A DNA stretch of 64,000 nucleotides, taken from NCBI RefSeq assembly GCF_000003815.2, contig NC_049979.1:29789897-29853896 (forward strand), read 5' to 3'. How positions within the stretch are numbered: the stretch's first letter is position 1; each line of letters starts with the position of its first letter. Made by a program: the position numbers and the translations under genes. The notes below the pieces were generated by a model, which was given only the letters and a program-made list of their open reading frames with translations, searched no databases and was not told the origin of the DNA. Shown here one piece after another: positions 45,820-57,709 of this stretch. Source of the stretch: Branchiostoma floridae. Taxonomy: Eukaryota; Chordata; Leptocardii; Amphioxiformes; Branchiostomatidae.

Positions 45820-46600
45820 CATAAACCTGAATGTGAGGGGTAAAGGTTGGGTAAGGCAGGAAGTAAATGGCTTTTCCTACTGTAGCAGTCTTAAAATTGC
45901 AAGGATAGAGCAAAAATGGCATCAAAAAAAGGCTTTTATCTATGTCGAAGTACTTTTTGGCAGTGCGAAAAGTTTAACTTTCCCCTGAATGTGTTTGGGG
46001 CGTGTTGTTTACAAGTTCTGCGTTCAGGCTGGCGGGATGATGTAATGCGAGGTGTAAGGAATGTACCATTGTAGGTGATTGTGGGTGGTGAAAAGGAAAT
46101 AGATACAGAATTAGTGAATAATAATATCTAGATGGCAATACAGGAATGTATAGGATGTTGTTGTATCTACTTAATGTATTTAAACAGGTTTGTGATTTCA
46201 ACCAAATATTGCAATACGTTTTGTACGTTCTAAACTTGCTTCCAAAGTTTTCTCAATACGAATGGAAGAATCCAAATTGGCGATTAAACCATTTATTTTA
46301 GCGGGAGGGGGGGGCAGCTTCAGAAATTGCAACATGAGTTGTAAAGATTGGGAAAGGCAAGGGTTATGTACAATTATCTCTATCGATTGTATTCGACTTG
46401 GTAGGATATAGAATAAAGTGCACCAAGAGTGGGTTCTTGAAAACTTATAATTATGTTTAAGTCTGTTGTGGTTGCGAGAGGTTTTATCTTCCCCTAAATA
46501 TGTTTGGGGTGTGCTGGACTGGGCTGCTTGGTGATGCAATGCAACGTGATCTCTAAGGAACGTACCATTGTAGGTGATTGTTGGGGGGGATAACTAGAAA
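45820..46600 (-). repeat. Diverged copies of the octapeptide-gene intron
   Basis: Segments around 45830-46075 and 46315-46580 match the cassette introns: a GCTTTTATCTATGTCGAAGTA-type segment, AGTTTAACTTTC, and GGAATGTACCATTG. On minus they end in CTACAATG|GTAC, in the position of the CAAAG|GTACAT donor. They are older, more degraded duplicates, indicating that the cassette expansion has a long history to the right of exon 1. Confidence 0.6.
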
Positions 46601-47025
46601 TAAATCCAATGAACAAGAGTATGTAGGTGAAATTGAAGCAGTACATGTGATGTATCGGTATATTTCAACGAGATATCCCTATGCCGAGTTGAGGCATGCA
46701 AACCTTCAGTTCTAAAAATGTGATGTGTTGTATTGTAAACCTACTGTGAAGAACTGCAAAATCTTTTTTGTATGTAGTAATTAAGAGTAAAGTTTGGCTA
46801 CTTTCTCATCTATTGATTTTCTATTTTGCATATAAAGGTACTGTAAATAGTCATTAAGAAAGCATGAAATACCCAGTGGAAGTGAGGAAATGATCAGTGT
46901 ACATTTAACATGCACATATGATTACCACACTGCAGATGTAACCAAGTTTAACGTACACATATAATTGTCACACTGTATAATAGTGAAACAACCAGAGGGG
47001 CGAGTAAGAACAGAAAGAAACAACA
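46601..47025. other. No gene seen
   Basis: AT-rich sequence leading into the SINE pair. Confidence 0.4.
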
Positions 47026-47313
47026 GCCCGACTCCCGGGATTCGAACCCGCGCCAAACCCGGGCAGCTGGATCACAAATCGAACTTGCAAACCGTTCGGC
47101 CATAAAGGCTTAAGCCGTTAGGCGTCTTCGGTTTAGCAGTCCTTGAACACCACTGTTACACTACTCCCCCTTTTCTTTTCAAGATTCCCGGGATTCGAAC
47201 CCGCGCCGAACCCGGGCAGCCGGATCACAAATCGAACTTGCAAACCGTTTGGCCATAAAGGCTTAAGCCGTTAGGTGTCTTCGGTTTAGCAGTCCTTGAA
47301 CACCACTGTTACA
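47026..47313 (-). mobile_element. tRNA-derived SINE, two tandem copies
   Basis: On minus, both copies carry an RNA polymerase III B box (GGTTCGAATCCC at about 47033-47045 and 47188-47200) preceded at tRNA-like distance by an A-box-like TGGCCGAACGG (copy 1, about 47092-47103) or TGGCCAAACGG (copy 2). The A-box resembles that of Ser/Leu tRNAs. The anticodon arm does not pair, so these are not functional tRNAs. A shared 5' region (GTGTAACAGTGGTGTTCAAGG) belongs to the repeated unit. The copies are ~155 bp apart. Confidence 0.7.
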
Positions 47314-47892
47314 CTAGCACCAGTATTTATACAAATGTCAGATTTACCACTATCACTCTGTAGATGTCACACTTTTACCATGGAGAATTGATTACCTTCA
47401 GACTGTAAATATCAGCACATTAACACTGCAGATTTAATTACCTTCAAACTGGACAAATCACTAACCACCGTCCTCATGCAGATATGATTACCTATAGACT
47501 GTAGATTCAACACCTTCACACTGCAGCCGTCATCATGTTTACCATGCACATTTGAGCACCTTCACACAGTTGTCAGCAAGTTTCCACGTAGACGGATCAC
47601 CTTCACATTGCAAATGTCACCACCTTAACCGTACAATTTTGATTATCTTTATCCTGCACGTGTTATTGGAACCTTTATCATGTTGATTTGTTCATATTTA
47701 CACTGCAGATGTGATGACCTTCACACTGCAGATGTCACCAGGTTTACTATTGCATATCAGTGTTTATGTTCGCATGTAATCAACGTGCAAATTTGATGAC
47801 AATCACACTGATACCATCCAGACTTGATGGCCATCGCACTGCAGATGACATCACGTTAACTATGCAGATTTGATCACTTCACATTGCAAATC
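47314..47892. repeat. 46-bp satellite block (2 x 23 bp)
   Basis: Diverged units built from two ~23-bp halves of type GATTTGATCACCTTCACACTGCA and GATGTCACCACCTTTACCATGCA. Position 47420-47423 (TTAA) is the empty counterpart of the insertion site of the element at 54571-55535. Confidence 0.75.
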
Positions 47893-48120
47893 CCTTGGGA
47901 AACCACCAGTACTGAAAATCTACTTTTAAGTACTGGCCGACTACTGTTTAGTACTGAAAAATCTACTGTCTATCTACTGAATAGTAACTATCTAGTACTG
48001 TCAATATCTACTAATTATTCACACTTTATGGAAATTTCCAGTACTGACGTAGGAGAAAAACAGTAAATACTCAGTGGAAAATCAGTAAATGATCAGTAGA
48101 CACTTATTGAGGAAACAGCA

Positions 48121-48345
48121 GATGACTACTAAATATCTACTGACACACAGTAGATGACTATCAAATATCTACTGACACACAGTAGATGACTATCAAATAT
48201 CTACTGACACACAGTAGATGACTATCAAATATCTACTGACACACAGTAGATGACTACTAAATATCTACTGACACATAGTAGATGACTACTAAATATCTAC
48301 TGACACACAGTAGATGTCTACTAAATATCCACTGACACATAGTAA
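48121..48345. repeat. 32-bp minisatellite, seven copies
   Basis: GATGACTA units start at 48121, 48153, 48185, 48217, 48249, 48281 and 48313: an exact 32-bp period, with two substitution types (ACTACT / ACTATC) marking sub-families. Confidence 0.9.
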
Positions 48346-48800
48346 ATATCTACTGACACTGACTACGAAATATCTAATGACACACAGTAAATCCAAGAAT
48401 TGTAAACAATATGACCCTCAAGCATTCATGGAGAACACAGAACATGTGCAACTACTCAGCACAAAAGCAGAAAATGGACATTAGCAGTAATTACATCATT
48501 TAACTTAAGAAGTCATTTCTTATCAAGTGATACATGTTACGCACATTGATAAGATTCTAAGTTTAATGTTCAAATAATCCATGCTTGATACAATATCAAA
48601 TTGACTTTGGCTTAGAGAATGGGGGGTAAACACTCAGTCAATCATTGTACTCTCTCTGATACATGCTGTTGCATTTACTATTCACATTTAACTTACCGTT
48701 TCACTCAGTATGCTGTGCCTTGTTCAAGTTTTAACCTCCTTGGTTCAATGTATAAATTTGTCTAAATAACTGCGCAGTTACAGTATATGAACAACGAAGG

Positions 48801-49330
48801 TCATTCTGGGGGGAGGGGGACAGAAGTGGACTCATAAATTGTTGCAGCCGGTAATTGGACAATGATACATGTAATTATAAATTTGTTGAAACAATCAATG
48901 TCTGATTCAATTAACACTGGCTGGGGAGGGGGTATGAACTTTGAACTGGTGAAACTGAACCTGGGCACAAACCAGGTGCAGAAGCTCAGCATGCCTGTCA
49001 CATCCAACAATTCTCACCAACCTGGAGATACTCTCTGCAACAACCTGCTCAAGGTCAGGCATGCATGGGGGAGGGGGGCAGAAGTGGACTCATTGTTACA
49101 GTATATGGACTTCAAAGTCATTCTGGGGGGAGGGGGGCAGAAGTGGACTCATTGTTACTGTGTATGAACTTCAAGGTCACTCTGAGGGGAGGGGGTGGGT
49201 TGTTCAGAAGTAGTCTCATTGTTACAGTATATGTTACATGTCATGTATCAATTTGTCCAAACAATCATTAATTAATGTCTGATTTCAATTGACACTGGCT
49301 GGGGAGAGGGGGGGATATTAAACATTGAAG
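48801..49330. repeat. G-rich repeats
   Basis: Four copies of a GGGGGGAGGGGG..CAGAAGTGG segment, three of them in close tandem at 49063-49200 (period about 58-60 bp). The G-runs could form quadruplexes (inference). Confidence 0.6.
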
Positions 49331-49837
49331 TAACTTACTTTGTTGCTAAATTTTACTACCTTTATGTTTTGCTATAATCTTCACAGCATCTCCTTTTCTT
49401 CATTACCATTAACTTCAAAACTGTCTTGGAGTTTTTATAGATAAACTTGTAACACACAGAGAGACAAACAGACATCTTATCCTGGCTGGCTTCATCTCCA
49501 AAATGGAGCCAAATGCAACTGACATTTGAAGTACAAATGGACCAATCACAGATTGACAATTTAAAGCCTGTGATTGGTCAAAAGATATCAGTAGATATCC
49601 AGTAGTGATCTGATTGGTCGATAACTCAGTAGATCGCCAGTAGTTGAACAGTAGATGCCAGTAGTGATCTGATTGGTCAAACTATTCAGTAGATGGCAAG
49701 TAGTAGAACAGTTCAATTTTAGTACTGTTCTGACAGTAAAAGAATAGTAGATATAGGCGTAGTACTTGTCAGTAGTGGTTCAGTAGGACAGTAGTAGACG
49801 ATTTACTGAAAATCTACTAAAATTCTACTGTTAGTAA

Positions 49838-50402
49838 TGCAAATTTGATAACAATCACACTGATATCATACAGACTTGATGTCCATCGCACTGCAGATAG
49901 CACCACGTTAACTATGCAGATTTGATCACTTCACATTGCAAATGTCATTATCTTTACCATGCACATTTGATGATCTTCAAATGTCGCAACTTTTGAGATG
50001 CAGATGTTACCACCTTCAGACTGCAGATGTCACAAAATTACACATCCAAGTCTGATTATCTTCACACTGGACATTTGACAACCTCTACTGCCACACAGTA
50101 GATGTATTTGAGATATTTGCTGCCATAGTACATATCTACTGACACAACAGTTTTTATGTAGATTTGATCATCTTTACATGCAAATGTCACCACCTTTACC
50201 ATGTAGATTTGACAACTTTCTGACACTGCAGATGTCAGCTCCTTTACCCTGCAGATTTCACCGCAATCACACTATTGATGTCATCACGTTTAGCATGTAG
50301 ATTTGATCATCTTCACATTGCAAATGTCACAACCTCTACCGTACAATTTTGATTATCTTTATTCTGCACGTGTTGCAACCTTTATGATGTACATTTGTTC
50401 AT
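49838..50402. repeat. 46-bp satellite block, segmental copy
   Basis: Nearly identical over its whole length to 55889-56464. It stops abruptly at 50402 (TTCATATTTACA), where the plus-strand gene copy begins. Confidence 0.8.
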
Positions 50403-52007
50403 ATTTACATATAAGCCTAGTTAAAATATCAACTTTTGTTTGCCACATGCCGTGCAAACTTACTAACATATAAACCTGTGAATTTTGCAAATATTACATG
50501 GTCTATGGTAGCATTTACCTCAATTAACCTTACCATGTATCTTTTCATTCTTCACACAGAAATGCACTTCGAAACATCCAGGTCAGACCGCCACGTGATG
50601 TGCAGGCCGGACCGCCTCCATCCCTGCAGCCCGGACCGTGTCAAGTGCAGGTCGAACAGCGTCAAGATGAGCACGCTGGAACGCCTCCATCCCTGCAGTC
50701 CGGACCGTGTCAAGACATGCAGGTCGAACAGTGTCAAGATGAGCACGCTGGACCGCCTCCATCCCTGCAGGCCGGACTGTGTCAAGTGCAGGTCGAACAG
50801 CGTCAAGATGAGCACGCTGGACCGCCTCCATCCCTGCAGTCTGGACCGTGTCAAGACATGCAGGTCGAACAGGGTCAAGATGAGCACGCTGGACCGCCTC
50901 CATCCCTGCATGCCGGACCGTGTCAAGACATGCAGGTCGAACAGGGTCAAGATGAGCACGCTGGACCGCCTCCATCCCTGCAGGCCGGACCGTGTCAAGA
51001 CATGCAGGTCGAACAGGGTCAAGATGAGCACGCTGGACCGCCTCCATCCCTGCATGCCGGACCGTGTCAAGACATGCAGGTCGAACAGGGTCAAGATGAG
51101 CACGCTGGACCGCCTCCATCCCTGCAGGCCGGACCGTGTCAAGACATGCAGGTCGAACAGGGTCAAGATGAGCACGCTGGACCGCCTCCATCCCTGCAGG
51201 CGAGACCGTGTCAAGACATGCAGATCGAACAGGGTCAAGATGAGCACGCTGGACCGCCTCCATCCCTGCAGGCCGGACCGTGTCAAGACATGCAGGTCGA
51301 ACAGGGTCAAGATGAGCACGCTGGACCGCCTCCATCCCTGCAGCCCGGACCGTGTCAAGACATGCAGGTCGAACAGGGTCAAGATGAGCACGCTGGACCG
51401 CCTCCATCCCTGCAGGCCGGACCGTGTCAAGACATGCAGGTCGAACAGTGTCAAGATGAGCTCCCTGCAGACCGGACCGTGTCAAGACATGCAGGTCGAA
51501 CAGGGTCAAGATGAGCACGCTGGACCGCCTCCATCCCTGCAGACCGGACCGTGTCAAGTGCAGGTCGAACAACGTCAAGATGAGCACGCTGGACCGCCTC
51601 CATCCCAGAAGCCGGGACCGTGTCAAGACATGCAGGTCAAACAGGGTCAAGATGAGCACACTGGACCGCCTGCATCCCTGCAGGCCGGACCGTGTCAAAT
51701 GTAGGTCGAACAGGGTCAAGATGAGCACGCTGGACCGCCTCCATCCCTGCAGCCCGGACCGTGTCAAGACATGCAGGTCGAACAGCGTCAAGATGAACAT
51801 GCTGGACCGCCTGCATCCCTGCAGGCCGGACCGTGTCAAGACATCCAGGTCCAACAAGGTCAAGATGAGCACGCTGGACCGCCTCCATCCCTGCAGGATG
51901 GACCGTGTCAAGACATGCAGGTCGAACAGCGTCAAGATGAGCACACTGGACCGCCTGCATCCCTGCAGGCCGGACCGTGTCAAGACATGCAGGTCGAACA
52001 GGGTCAT
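50403..52007 (+). pseudogene. Inverted, decayed copy of the long 24-mer exon and its upstream intron
   Basis: From 50403 the plus strand matches the reverse complement of 40.6-38.9 kb: the intron end, acceptor TTCATTCTTCACACAG and exon starting at 50560 (NALRNIQVRPPRD). About 20 repeat units follow, up to a donor-like CAT|GTAAGT at 52007/52008. The reading frame used by exons 4 and 9 is broken by a 19-bp deletion inside a unit near 51462, and the frame that results meets TAG at 51702-51704 (CAAATGTAG where other units have CAAGTGCAG). The copy sits inside the satellite, opposite in strand to the gene. It is probably a dead transposed or inverted segment. Confidence 0.75.
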
Positions 52008-52560
52008 GTAAGTATCCTGTATGTTATAAACGGGAACTGCTTGGTTAACTCGCAAACTCATCAATGGATATCTATACTATTTGGCATCTATTGTGTAACT
52101 CCAAGCAGAGGTTACGGTGGAGCGGGGGTGTAGTAGTGGCCGCAACATGAAATCGCAGTCACTACTATCCCTTGACAAAACTGCTTTGAAAATAGGTTTG
52201 CTTATCAATTATTGTTGAATCTGCCTGCTGCGCATTTACCTCATGTGTACTACATTTTCTTCTAGCAACCAAAACAATCTAGTACATTTCTTGCTAAATT
52301 TTAACGCATTCCGCTATCACAACAAATCGGTTTAAATGGACAAACCACAAACGTGTATTAGCACAGAGGTCCCTTATTCTGGATGAAACTAAATGATCAA
52401 AATAAAACAGTGTGTGATAGAAAGGTGTTTCTACAGTCTACTTCCCCTTTGCTGCAAATATCCTCCAGAATCACCCCATTCTCTCCCTCGGCCAAGGAGA
52501 AAATAATGCAAGAGATAGTAACGAGTAGATGAAAATAAAATAGCAATAAGTAGTTGTTTA
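52008..52560. other. No gene seen
   Basis: Unique-looking sequence after the exon copy, without matches to the gene's introns. Confidence 0.45.
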
Positions 52561-52569
52561 AGAGTCATT

Positions 52570-52825
52570 TTCCGGCTGTTTTGGAGTTCTGATCGGTTGC
52601 TCATGCGTGTTTTAGGAGGTTTCGAGTTGTTTTCGGTATTTATTGAGTTGTGTCGGTATTTATTAAGGTGTTTTCGGTATTTATGGAGTTGTTTCGGTAG
52701 ACATCAAATTGTTTTCATTGTTTTCCGTATTTTACGGGTTGTTTTCGGTTGTTTTCGGTAGATGTCAAGTTGTTTTCGGTTGTTTTCGGTTGTTTTTGGT
52801 TGTTTTCGGTATTTAGTGAGACCGG
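52570..52825. repeat. TTGTTTTCGGT-type simple repeat
   Basis: Irregular repeats of TTGTTTTCGGT and TTTCGGTATTTA, densest at 52735-52810. Confidence 0.8.
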
Positions 52826-52828
52826 AAA

Positions 52829-54427
52829 TGGTGATATCTGCAATGTGAAGCAATCAAATGTATATGGAAAACCTGGTGATTATGATCTGCAGTGTGAAGG
52901 TCATCACATCTGCAGTGTGAATATGAACAGATCTACATTATAAAGGTGGTAAGATCTCCAGTGCGATGTAAACAAATCTGTATGGTAAAGGTTATGATAT
53001 CAGCAGTGTGATGAGAATCAACCTTCTATTTTAAAGGTTATGACTCCAGTGTGTAGGTAATGGAATCTGTAGGGTTAATGTGGTGAAATCTGTAGTGTCG
53101 TGGTGATTAAAGTTCCATGTTATATATGATGTGCTGTTTCCACACTCAATTAAATCATCTGCAGTGTGATGGTGATCAAATGTGTATTGCAAAAGTTGTG
53201 AGAACTGCAGTGTGAAGGTGGTGTAAACTGCATGGTAAAGGTGATGACATCTGCAGTGTGAAAGTGGTGAAATCTGCATGGTAAAGGTAGTGAAATATCC
53301 AGTGTGAAGTAATGAAGTCTGCACAGTGAAGGTCATGGCATCTGCAGTGTGAAAGTGGTGAAATCTGCATGGTAAAGGTAGTGAAATATCCAGTGTGAAG
53401 TAATGAAGTCTGCACAGTGAAGGTGATGGCATCTGCAGTGTGAAATTGGTGAAATCTGCATGGTAAAGGTAGTGAAATATCCAGTGTGAAGTAATGAAGT
53501 CTGCACAGTGAAGGTGATGGCATCTGCAGTGTGAAAGTTGTGAAATCTGCATGGTAAAGGTAGTGAAATATCCAGTATGAAGTAATGAAGTCTGCACAGT
53601 GAAGGTGATGGCATCTGCAGTGTGAAGGTAATCACATCTGCATGGTAAACATGGTGTCATCCGCAGTGTGTTGATAATCAAGTTTTTATGTTAAAGGTTT
53701 TGACATCTGCAATGTGATAGAAATCTAATTTGCATGGTAATGGTGATGATATCTGCAGTATAAAGGTGATGATATCTGCAGTATCACATTTGCACGGTAA
53801 AGGTGGCATCAAACATGCATGTTAAGCATGCAGATTTGAATACTTAACACTGGAGATGTGAGACACTTGAACATGCAGATTTGATGACCATCACACTCCA
53901 GATGTCACCACCTTTGGCATGTAGATTTAATCACCTTCGCATTGCAAATATCACCACCGTTACCATACAGATTTGATTACCTTTATCCTGCATGTGTCAC
54001 AACCTGTAAAGATGGTGAGATCTGCAGTATAAAGGTAATCACATTTGCAGGATAAAAGTGTTGGTATCTGCAGTGTGATGGTAACCAAGTTTGTATGTCA
54101 AAGTTATGACATCTTCAGTGTGTACTTGATGAAATCTACATGGTATTATAATATTTACAGTGTCATAGTTACTGTAATAATAATTCCATGTTAAAGGCTG
54201 CGACATCTTAAGTGTGATGGTAATAAGACCTGCATGCCTAAGGTTGTGACATCGCAGTGTAAAGGCGGTCATATATGCATGTTAAAGGTTGTCAGATTTG
54301 CGGGGTATACTTTTGAAACGTAAAGGTTGTTGCTTGTTCAGGATAAAGGTAATACAATTTGCATGGTAAAGGATAACCTTTAATATAGAAACTTGATTCT
54401 CATCACACTGCTGATATCACCGCCTTT
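52829..54427. repeat. Segmental duplication A, satellite in inverse orientation
   Basis: Nearly identical to 57710-59473, apart from the copy number of the 91-bp array and small indels. Up to about 53810 the 46-bp satellite runs in the opposite orientation (GGTAAAGGTGGTGACATCTGCAG); it flips at GCATGTTAAGCATGC near 53817-53833. Confidence 0.85.
53260..53623. repeat. 91-bp higher-order array, four copies
   Basis: Copies begin at 53260, 53351, 53442 and 53533. Each 91-bp unit contains about four 23-bp satellite half-units. Because 91 is 1 mod 3, the open minus frame cycles through all three frames and repeats every 91 codons. Confidence 0.92.
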
Positions 54428-54566
54428 AACGTACAAATTTGATTATCGTCACACTGTATAGTAGCACCAGTATTTAAACAAATGTCAGATTTACCACTAT
54501 CACTCTGCAGATGTCACTCTTTTACCATGGAGAATCGATTACCTTCAGACTGTAAATGTCAGCATA

Positions 54567-55539
54567 TTAACCCTCAAACACCCGAGTGGGATCCATTTGG
54601 ACCCCAGGCGTACATTTTGAAGTGCCATGTGAACATTTTTGATCTGAAAACAAAAACGTTCCACGACTTTGTCAGTCAATATGTCTTTTACCTTCTCCTT
54701 AGTTTTCGCAAAGATTGGTACAATAATGTGGAAATTATAAAGAAAGTTTGTGTTCAGTCCTTCTGGGGTCCGTTTGGCAAAAATGTGCAGATTTTAAAAC
54801 AAGCTTAGGAGGCTAACTCTCTTACCACTTACAGTATGACTACCAAACTTCCAGACAATAGAAGGAATGTAAATTTAAATGATGACAAAAATTTCTGTGT
54901 CATCAACGTGTAATATGACGACATTATGACGTCATTTGCCTAATCACGGCGGCCATCTTGGATTTTGACCAATGACGGCATGAAATTAGCATACATTATA
55001 AATTTTAAGTCATGAAAATTACACTGAATTTCATAGAATTTAATTGTTGTCAGAAAACAGGTGTAGTTTACCAAGAAAACGTTGTTTAAATTAAAATTGT
55101 GAAATTTTGGCAAAAATATGCTTGTTAGAACATGGTTGCCATGGTAACCCCCAAAAATGATAAACTTACTTTATTGACCAAAAACTTTTGCAAACAATAT
55201 TTTGTGATAAATTACCAAGTTTCGTAGCTTTAGCTCTAGCCGTTCATGAGATATGCGACATAAATGTTGCTGAAGGCCTCAAAATTCCCCTATCTGGTCG
55301 GAATAGGTTTAGTGCAAAACGTGGTCCATCTGACCTTTTGCATAAATTATGATAATGAGTTTGAATTAGCAACACTTTAACATCTCAAAAGCTTCCTCTT
55401 ACATTGACTAAGCAATGTATATACAATGATCGCCGATAAGAAATTGTACTGAGATTTTATGAACAAAACATTTTGGGGTCCGTTTGGACCCCACTCGGTC
55501 ATTTTAGTTGCAAATAAAGGTCGGGTGCTTGAGGGTTAA
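54567..55539. mobile_element. TTAA-flanked miniature element, copy 3, with an empty paralogous site
   Basis: TTAA (54567-54570), CCCTCAAACACCCGA ... TCGGGTGCTTGAGGG, TTAA (55536-55539). The 965-bp element sits in a satellite copy whose paralogue at 47405-47435 has a single TTAA and no insert, proving the boundaries and the TTAA duplication. Subterminal GGATCCATTTGGACCCC and GGGGTCCGTTTGGACCCC palindromes correspond to those of copies 1 and 2. Interior motifs (GACGTCATTTGC, GCATAAATTATGATAATGAG) match copy 1. Confidence 0.93.
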
Positions 55540-56928
55540 CACTGCAGATTTAATTACCTTGAAACTTGACAAGTCACCAAGGACCTTCCCCATGCAGATA
55601 TGATTACCTACAGACTAGATTTCAAGACCTTCACACTGCAGCCTTCATCACGTTTACCATGCACATTTCAGCACCTTCACACAGTTGTCAGCAAGTTTCC
55701 ACGTAGACGGATCACCTTCACATTGCAAATGTCACCACCTTTACCGTACACTTTTGATTATCTTTATCCTGCACGTGTTCCAACCTTTATCATGTTGATT
55801 TGTTCATATTTACGCTACAGATGTGATGACCTTCACAGTGCAGATGTCACTAGGTTTACTATTGCATATTTGTTTATCTTCACATGCAATCAACATGCAA
55901 ATTTGATAACAATCACACTGATATCATACAGACTTGATGTCCATCGCACTGCAGATAACACCACGTTAACTATGCAGATTTGATCACTTCACATTGCAAA
56001 TGTCATTATCTTTACCATGCACATTTGATGATCTTCAAATGTCGCAACTTTTGAGATGCAGATGTTACCACCTTCAGACTGCAGATGTCACAAAATTACA
56101 CATCCAAGTCTGATTATCTTATCACTGGACATTTGACAACCTCTACTGCCACACAGTAGATGTATTTGAGATATTTGCTGCCATAGTACATATCTACTGA
56201 CACAACAGTTTTTATGTAGATTTGATCATCTTCACATGTAAATGTCACCACCTTTATCATGTAGATTTGACAACTTTCGGACATTGCAGATGTCAGCTCC
56301 TTTACCATGCAGATTTCACCGCAAGCACACTATTGATGTCATCACGTTTAGCATGTAGATTTGATCATCTTCACATTGCAAATGTCACCACCTCTACCGT
56401 ACAATTTTGATTATCTTTATTCTGCACGTGTTGCAACCTTTATCATGTACATTAGTTCATATTTACAGTGCAGATGTGATGACCTTCACACTGCAGATGT
56501 CACCAGGTTTACTATAGCATATCTGTTTATTTTCGCATGTAATCAACGTGCAAATTTGATGACACTGATCCATTGATACCATGCCGATTTGATGGCTATT
56601 GCACTGCAGATGTCACCACATTTACCATGCAGATTTGATTATCTTCACATGTCACAACTTTTGAGATGCAGATGTCACCACCTTCACACTGCAGATGTCC
56701 GAAAATTACACATGCAACTCTCATTATCTTCACATGGAAATTTCACAACCGCTACTGCCACACAGTAAATGTCTTCGAGATATTTACTGACATAGTACAT
56801 ATCTACTGACACAGCAGTTTATAACTATTGAATATCCACTGACACAAGGTGAATATCTACTGACACAATCATGAAATATCTACTGACACAAAGTAGATAT
56901 GCAATATATTCAAGAATTGTAAAGAACA
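55540..56928. repeat. 46-bp satellite block
   Basis: Forward-orientation 23/46-bp units; 55889-56464 is the segmental copy of 49838-50402. Confidence 0.8.
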
Positions 56929-57259
56929 CAGGGTTCTAGCCAGTGCATTTTAGTGTAGTGGGCCCCTACGCTAAAATTTGTGACCACTACACTAAAATAA
57001 GGGCCACTACGCTAATTTTAAACTAGTGTAGTGGTGTTTTGGTATCATTTGCTTGTTCAACAATGTCTTATCAATGTCTGCACAATGAAAAATGGTGATA
57101 TGACCCTTAAAACTGACCAGAAAATCCTACAATTTACATGTGATGTTAACAAAGTGCCAACTTTTAACTCTACATTTTCAAAGTCTCATCGTGGAAGGGC
57201 CAAGACCCCCCTTCCACACCATTCCCACTACGTTAAATGAAATCCTGGCTAGAACCCTG
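56929..57259. mobile_element. hAT-like miniature element
   Basis: A 331-bp element with perfect terminal inverted repeats CAGGGTTCTAGCCAG and CTGGCTAGAACCCTG. Inside are inverted CACTAC/GTAGTG and ACGCTAA motifs. The flanks GAACAC and GAACAT suggest an imperfect 8-bp duplication. The reverse complement of 60068-60130 resembles the uninterrupted site. Confidence 0.75.
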
Positions 57260-57709
57260 GAACATTACATTCTTGCATAAGAGAGACAGCACATTCCCAA
57301 CCATTTAACACACAAACAAAATGTCCAGCAAGTGCACACTGACAATAATTGTACCATCAAACAGGTCATAGACAACATAGATGTCTTATCAAGTGTGTGA
57401 AGATAGATGTCTAGTAATAAAACAGTACATGTCAGTAGTGATCTGGTTTGTATAAGTTAAATATCAGTAGTTCAGCAGTTGAATTTTAGACGAAGTATTC
57501 TTCTAATAACAAACAGTTCAATTTCTGACGACAAAAACAGGTTAGTAGTTCAAGAGCTGTTTGTATTTACAGGAAATTTGCATCAACGTGACAGTGTGTT
57601 ATGTCTTGTGTTGTACTCAAGAGGTTGTGACATCTGCAGTGTGATATAATCAAATCTGTATGGTAAAGTTGACGACATCTGCAATTCAAAGGTCACATTT
57701 ACATGGTAA
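57260..57709. other. No gene seen; satellite-derived
   Basis: Satellite-related and CAGTAG-type sequence whose inverse-orientation counterpart is around 59750-60060 (shared AATTTGCATCAACGTGACAG-like and TTGTCGTCAGAAATTGAACTG-like segments). Confidence 0.5.

Larger units (their letters stand above)
47893..49837. repeat. CAGTAGAT-rich insertion between satellite blocks
   Basis: An inserted region rich in AGTACTG, CTACTG and CAGTAGAT motifs at both ends. It contains the 32-bp tandem array (48121-48345) and a G-rich repeat (48801-49330). Both flanks are the same part of the 46-bp satellite (GATCACTTCACATTGCAAAT), so the insertion sits between duplicated satellite segments. No coding region. Confidence 0.55.

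Noticed and set aside
46060-46580. First exon of the octapeptide gene ending CTACAATG|GTAC
   Set aside because: Joining CAATG to exon 1 gives TGA in the required phase, and an ATG start there would use the wrong frame of exon 1.
47026-47260. Functional tRNA genes
   Set aside because: A and B boxes are present but the acceptor and anticodon stems do not pair.
48121-48345. CRISPR-like regular spacing
   Set aside because: The units are contiguous 32-bp repeats with no unique spacers, in an animal genome.
50552-52064. Minus-strand frames of 300 and 493 codons in the plus-strand exon copy
   Set aside because: They are the antisense shadow of the repeats; the sense copy (plus) has the acceptor and intron homology.
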